DNA of 61,088 nt from an uncultured bacterium (GTDB lineage: Bacteria; Bacteroidota; Bacteroidia; Bacteroidales; Bacteroidaceae). The translations under genes and the position numbers were made by a program. The stretch is taken from assembly GCA_905216095.1 (NCBI GenBank), contig CAJMSQ010000012.1:1-61088 (forward strand), in the 5' to 3' direction. The notes under the pieces are model-generated. The model was not told the DNA's origin and searched no databases. It saw only the letters and a list, made by a program, of their open reading frames with translations. Each line of letters starts with the position of its first letter. Within the stretch, counting starts at the first letter, position 1. Below, in pieces: positions 57,042 through 61,088 of this stretch.

Positions 57042-59609
57042 TTATGGTGTGTGCGGACCGTCGCTGCCGTATGCCGTGAGCCGCGCCAGTTCCTTGCCGA
57101 TGCTTTCCAGTTCATGCAGTACCGTCCGGCATAGCCCGTCGTGCTCTTTGCTCCATGCGCCTGCCGCCCTTTCGCGTTCCAGGGTTTCGAGCGCCGGAAC
57201 GGCTTCCGAGCGAATCATGGCCAGCGTCGGCAACAACTTGTGCGCCAGCCTGCCGGTTTCGGCCGCATCCTGTTTGCCGGCGGCGCTGCGCAAGGCGGCG
57301 ATATGTGCCAGCACGTCGTTGCGGAAACACTCCAGGATGGTGCGTTCCGCCTGTTCGTCGCCTGCGGCAAAGGCTGTGAGCGCACTGAAACCGTGCCGGT
57401 GCGGCACAGCCCTGTCTCCGTCCAGTGCAGCCTTGTTTCCGTCGTTCCCGTCTGCCGTTTCGGTGGCACGTTCCACGACGCGCGCCAATTCTTCCATGCC
57501 GAACGGTTTGGCCAGCCAGCCGGTGAAGCCGGCGGCACGGAAGTCTCCGTCGCCGTACGTGCCGTGTGCGGTGAGCGCGACCGCAGGTATGCCGCGGTTT
57601 TTCCCGGGGCAGGCGCGCACCTTCCTCAGCAGGTCGAAGCCGCTGAGTGCCGGCATTTCGATGTCGGTCAGCAGCAAGTCGAACGTATGCCTGCGGAGCT
57701 GTTCGTAAAGTTCGTCCACGTCGGTGCAGGCCGTCACCTTCCATCGTCCGGCCGAGGCTTTTTCGAGCAGGACACGGGTGAGCGTGAGCTGTGTGGCGTT
57801 GTCGTCGATGACAAGGATGCGCAACGGTTGCCGCAAATGCTGCTCCGGTTGGTGCGGAAGCTTTTCTGCCGCTCCGGAAACGGAGATAGCCGTACCCTCC
57901 CCGCCGTCGGCCGCCGCCGGTGCTACGGGCAGTGTCACGGTGAAGGCGCTTCCCGCGCCACAGGTGCTTTCCACAGAGATGTCTCCGCCGAGGAGCGTGA
58001 CGATTTCGCGGGTGATGGAAAGTCCCAGCCCCACGCCTTCCTTGCCCTGCGAGCGGGGCAGGCGTGCGAAGGCTTCGAACACGCGCGCCTGTTCGTCGGC
58101 CGTCATGCCCGGTCCCGTATCCGCCACCGTCAGCGTGAGGGTCCCGTCGGTCAGGGCAGAGGTCAGCGACACGTGCCCCTCGTCCGTGAACTTCAAGGCA
58201 TTGCCCAGCAGGTTTTCCGCTACTTGCCGGATGCGGAAGGCGTCGGCGCGGCAGTATGACGTGCCGCACCGTGCCGCGTCGAAACGGAGTCCGATGCCTT
58301 TCGCCTGTGCCTGCGGCCGGAAACTTTCGGCCACTTCGCCCAGCAGGCGTGCCGGTGAAAAATCCGTCGGCCGTATATCCACGTGTCCGGCTTCCAACCG
58401 ATGATAGTCAAGGAGTTCGCCGACGAGTCGCAGCAGATGGTCGGCCGAACTGCGGATGTTTTGCAGGTAACGGCGCGTCTCGTCGTCGTGGGGCCGTGTC
58501 GCGAGCAATTCCGCGAAGCCTGCGACCGATGCCGCCGGTGCTTTGATGTCGTGCGTTACGGTCAGCATGAGCCGTTCGCGTTGTGCCAGCAGTTGTTCGG
58601 CCCTCTGTCTCGCCTGTTCCAGTTGCCGGCGGTAGCGTCCGGCTCTCGACACGTCGCGCACTATCCATGCGAACGACCCCCCGGCGGCCAGCAACGCCAG
58701 CACCGTCAGCATCCCGATGCGCACCGCCCAGTCGTGTCGCGCGGCTTGGGCCTGTGCCGTTGTCCGTCGCAGCCAGCCCTGCTCTTCGCGGCCGATGCTC
58801 TCCATGATGCGGCCGACGCGCCGCGTCAGCTCCATGCCGGTGGCCTGCAGCGCCTCGCCCCGTCGGCGTATGCGGCTTTGCAGCCGCGCGTCCGAGGTGT
58901 CGGCCTGCCGTCCGATGTCGGTGAGGATGCGCGCCACGGAGTCGCCCACGTCGATGCGCTGCCTGACGGAGTCTCCCCCCGCGAGCCGCGTCTGTTCGCT
59001 GACGACCGTCGTGTCCGCCCGCGTACGGCGGAACACGTCGGCCACCCGTCCGAAGAATTTGCGGCGTGGGCGTTCCACGATGTAGGTACGTTCCCTCTCG
59101 ACCACCTGTTCCCGGACGTCGTGGCTGAGCACGACCGAGTCGCTGCCACTGCGGAGACGTTCGGCCCGCCTGTGGTAAAATTCCTGTCCGCGGCGGCTGC
59201 CGAGGGCTTCGAGCAGCAGACGGGAGTTTTCGCGCCGGGCGGTCATGAGCAGCCGCAGCGAATCGAGCCTTGCCCGTGCGGTCGTGTCACCGGCCAGCCG
59301 TCTCAATGCCACTGCCGCGGTATCCGCGCGTAGCAGCGCCTGTTCGTATCCGCTCCATCGGGCGGTGTCGCCGAGGTACACCCCGCGTTCGGCATTTTCC
59401 AGCTCGAACAGGCACCGCACCAACTCATTTGCCGCCTGTCGCCGCTGCGAGACGGAACGCTCGGTGGCGGCCACGTCGTCGGCAAAGCGGATGTAGCCGT
59501 AGAGGCTGCGGCCCGCGAAAGCCAGCAAGGCGATGAAAAAAACATAGGCCAGGGCTACTTTCAGGGGAATGCCCCATCGGGACTTCGTGCTGCGGGGATT
59601 GTCGGTCAT
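57042..59609 (-). CDS. Hybrid sensor histidine kinase with receiver and Hpt domains
   Basis: The 855-residue inner-membrane kinase has transmembrane segments at about 13-33 (IPLKVALAYVFFIALLAFAG) and 290-313 (MLTVLALLAAGGSFAWIV), enclosing a helical periplasmic sensor of about 255 residues. Then come HisKA with His in TVTHDIKAPAAS (near 352), HATPase motifs NLLGNALKFT, ADTGPGM and GVGLGLSITREIV, and a receiver domain (VIDDN, Asp in LLTDIEMPALSG near 647). An Hpt-like domain follows (His in LAHKLLPTL near 790). A phosphorelay to the adjacent response regulator is likely. The start at 59609 is preferred over an ATG 11 codons upstream. Confidence 0.92.
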   Translation of the reverse strand: MTDNPRSTKSRWGIPLKVALAYVFFIALLAFAGRSLYGYIRFADDVAATERSVSQRRQAANELVRCLFELENAERGVYLGDTARWSGYEQALLRADTAAVALRRLAGDTTARARLDSLRLLMTARRENSRLLLEALGSRRGQEFYHRRAERLRSGSDSVVLSHDVREQVVERERTYIVERPRRKFFGRVADVFRRTRADTTVVSEQTRLAGGDSVRQRIDVGDSVARILTDIGRQADTSDARLQSRIRRRGEALQATGMELTRRVGRIMESIGREEQGWLRRTTAQAQAARHDWAVRIGMLTVLALLAAGGSFAWIVRDVSRAGRYRRQLEQARQRAEQLLAQRERLMLTVTHDIKAPAASVAGFAELLATRPHDDETRRYLQNIRSSADHLLRLVGELLDYHRLEAGHVDIRPTDFSPARLLGEVAESFRPQAQAKGIGLRFDAARCGTSYCRADAFRIRQVAENLLGNALKFTDEGHVSLTSALTDGTLTLTVADTGPGMTADEQARVFEAFARLPRSQGKEGVGLGLSITREIVTLLGGDISVESTCGAGSAFTVTLPVAPAAADGGEGTAISVSGAAEKLPHQPEQHLRQPLRILVIDDNATQLTLTRVLLEKASAGRWKVTACTDVDELYEQLRRHTFDLLLTDIEMPALSGFDLLRKVRACPGKNRGIPAVALTAHGTYGDGDFRAAGFTGWLAKPFGMEELARVVERATETADGNDGNKAALDGDRAVPHRHGFSALTAFAAGDEQAERTILECFRNDVLAHIAALRSAAGKQDAAETGRLAHKLLPTLAMIRSEAVPALETLERERAAGAWSKEHDGLCRTVLHELESIGKELARLTAYGSDGPHTP

Positions 59610-59792
59610 GGGCACAAAGCTATGAAAAAAAGAAAAGAACACGGGCGATTAAAGGTTATTTGACAATCGGCCGCAGCCCGTATTCCCGTGCGGGAGGGCC
59701 GGTACAGTGTCCGCCGCCGGCCGGTTTCCGACGAAAAACGCCGCGCGGACGTTTTTTCGGGTCCTGCGCTCCGCGGCAACGAAAATATTCTT

Positions 59793-59800
59793 TACCTTTG
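59793..59800 (+). promoter_or_regulatory. Candidate -7 box for murG
   Basis: TACCTTTG matches TAnnTTTG and gives an RNA start near 59806, about 25 nt before the murG ATG. No clear -33 is seen. Confidence 0.5.
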
Positions 59801-59830
59801 CGAAAAGCTAATGTAGTAAATCATGGAAGT

Positions 59831-60943
59831 ATGAAGCAGGAACTGAGAATCATCATCAGCGGCGGCGGAACGGGAGGACACATTTTTCCCGCCGTCTCCA
59901 TTGCCAACGCGCTGAAAGAAAAACGCCCCGATGCCAAGATACTATTCGTGGGAGCCGAGGGCCGGATGGAAATGCAACGCGTTCCCGCGGCCGGATACGA
60001 AATCAAGGGATTGCCCGTGGCGGGCTTCGACCGCCGACGCCTGTGGCGCAACTTCGGCGTCCTCGTGAAACTGATGCGCAGCCGTCGGCTGGCCCGCCGC
60101 ATCGTGAAGGATTTCCGACCGGACGTGGCGGTAGGCGTGGGCGGATACGCGAGCGGACCGACGCTCGACGTGGCGCAGAAGCTGGGCATACCGACACTCA
60201 TACAGGAGCAGAACTCCTACGCGGGTGTCACGAACAAACTGCTGGCCAAGGGGGCGAAACGCATCTGTGTCGCCTACGAAGGCATGGAAAGGTTCTTTCC
60301 CGCCGACCGCATCATACTGACCGGTAACCCTGTGCGCCAGTCGCTGCTTGATGCCACCCTGTCGCGCGAGGAGGCCATACGCTCGTTCGGGCTCGACCCC
60401 GACAAACGCACCATCCTCATGGTGGGAGGCTCGCTCGGCGCGCGCACGCTCAATGATTGCGTGCTGGGACAGCTCCCGCTCATACGGCAACAGGAGAACG
60501 TGCAGTTTGTATGGCAGACGGGTAAGTATTACAGTGAGGAGATTGCCCGCGAACTGCAGGCGCGGAACAAGCCCGACAACCTTTATGTGACGGATTTCAT
60601 CGCCGACATGAATGCCGCGTATGCCGCCGCCGACCTTGTGATTTCGCGGGCCGGGGCCGGCAGCATCTCCGAGTTTTGTCTGCTGGGCAAGCCCGTGGTC
60701 CTTGTTCCCTCTCCCAACGTGTCGGAAGACCACCAGACCAAGAACGCGATGGCCTTGGTGCAGAAAGAAGCCGCCATCTGCGTCGCCGACGCGCAGGCCG
60801 GGCAGACACTTTTGCCGCTGGCCATAAATACGGTGGCCGACACCGAGTTGTTGCGTTCGCTGTCGTGCAACATCAAGTCACTGGCCAAGGCCGATGCGGC
60901 CGCAGTCATAGCCGACGAAGTCCTGCGGCTGGCCGGCGTCTGA
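59831..60943 (+). CDS. murG: UDP-N-acetylglucosamine:MurNAc-pentapeptide-lipid transferase MurG
   Basis: MurG adds GlcNAc to lipid I to make lipid II for peptidoglycan. The 370-residue protein shows G-loop 1 SGGGTGGHIFPAVSIANAL (residues 10-28), VGVGGYASGPTL, IQEQNSYAGVTNKLLAKGAKRICVAYEG, and MVGGSLGARTLN. The UDP-GlcNAc site reads ISRAGAGSISEFCLLGKPVVLVPSP. The start MKQELRIIISGG at 59831 gives the normal length. In most Bacteroidales it lies in the dcw cluster followed by murC. Here only about 145 nt remain in the window after its stop and no reading frame typical of murC begins, so the cluster may be broken. Confidence 0.97.
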   Translation: MKQELRIIISGGGTGGHIFPAVSIANALKEKRPDAKILFVGAEGRMEMQRVPAAGYEIKGLPVAGFDRRRLWRNFGVLVKLMRSRRLARRIVKDFRPDVAVGVGGYASGPTLDVAQKLGIPTLIQEQNSYAGVTNKLLAKGAKRICVAYEGMERFFPADRIILTGNPVRQSLLDATLSREEAIRSFGLDPDKRTILMVGGSLGARTLNDCVLGQLPLIRQQENVQFVWQTGKYYSEEIARELQARNKPDNLYVTDFIADMNAAYAAADLVISRAGAGSISEFCLLGKPVVLVPSPNVSEDHQTKNAMALVQKEAAICVADAQAGQTLLPLAINTVADTELLRSLSCNIKSLAKADAAAVIADEVLRLAGV

Positions 60944-61088
60944 CGACCTGTGCATCCGCCGGTTGAATTTCCGGTTATCCGTCCCGCGTACCGCCGGTCG
61001 CCACCCGCGGGGAGCGGGGCGGCTTGGCTCAGCCCGGGGTCCTGCGTGGGGTTCTGCGCCAGGTAGTCTTACCGCCGGGAATTTTAGG

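Overview
The window is a chromosomal segment of a Bacteroidota bacterium, most likely order Bacteroidales; genus is not resolved. The evidence is the repeated Bacteroidetes-type promoter (TTG, about 20 nt, TAnnTTTG), the near absence of Shine-Dalgarno sites, C-terminal sorting domains typical of type IX secretion (T9SS), and lineage-typical genes and gene orders (nusB-yajC-ybbR-coaE, rplY-pth-hslR, PUR-like and DUF5606/DUF4836/DUF6057-like proteins). Base composition is moderately GC-rich in genes, with AT-rich promoters.

Layout. 1-700: the 3' end of a 23S rRNA, a 5S rRNA and two strong terminators. 698-3166: a type IIG-like restriction-methylation gene cut in two by an in-frame TAA beside a perfect 20-bp inverted repeat. 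3559-8916: an outer-membrane beta-barrel protein, an AraC regulator, a chloramphenicol-acetyltransferase-like protein and an FMN reductase. 9032-12815: nusB, yajC, ybbR-like, coaE, DUF5606. 13035-15211: an Abi_2/HEPN protein and a voltage-gated-type K+ channel. 15521-19624: a very large secreted GH95 fucosidase. 19896-23697: ECF sigma factor, probable anti-sigma partner and small secreted protein, then pgi and a HAD phosphatase. 23829-27092: a DUF6621-like protein and an SGNH/MBOAT acyl-transfer pair. 27607-30898: PUR-like protein, rplY, pth, hslR and a small membrane protein. 31067-45382: GH2 beta-galactosidase, a frameshifted haem-motif/beta-propeller lipoprotein with a DUF6057-like membrane protein, a secreted CotH-kinase protein and a GH84 hexosaminidase. 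45677-51985: mfd, then divergent threonine dehydrogenase and kbl. 52149-54956: DUF4836 lipoprotein, ridA, LOG family. 55144-59609: a small secreted protein under an apparent sigma-54 promoter, with an NtrC-type response regulator and hybrid kinase. 59831-60943: murG.

How the genes fit together. GH95, GH2 and GH84 enzymes could remove fucose, galactose and N-acetylglucosamine from host or dietary glycans. GH95, GH2 and the CotH protein share N-terminal lectin-like modules and C-terminal sorting tails, suggesting a common T9SS route to the surface. The threonine dehydrogenase and Kbl carry out consecutive steps of threonine breakdown to glycine and acetyl-CoA. The kinase, response regulator, three TGTGGA dyads and a near-perfect -24/-12 promoter look like a complete regulatory circuit whose visible output is one 74-residue secreted protein.

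The most unusual non-coding structure is a family of about 255-bp intergenic elements (four long copies, plus two loci carrying related parts). Each long copy has its own promoter-like start, followed within about 20-25 nt by a terminator-like hairpin and, in three of the four, by CATGTAG palindromes. Long alternating purine-pyrimidine tracts between genes and a long imperfect hairpin at 27179-27301 are also unexplained by the genes.
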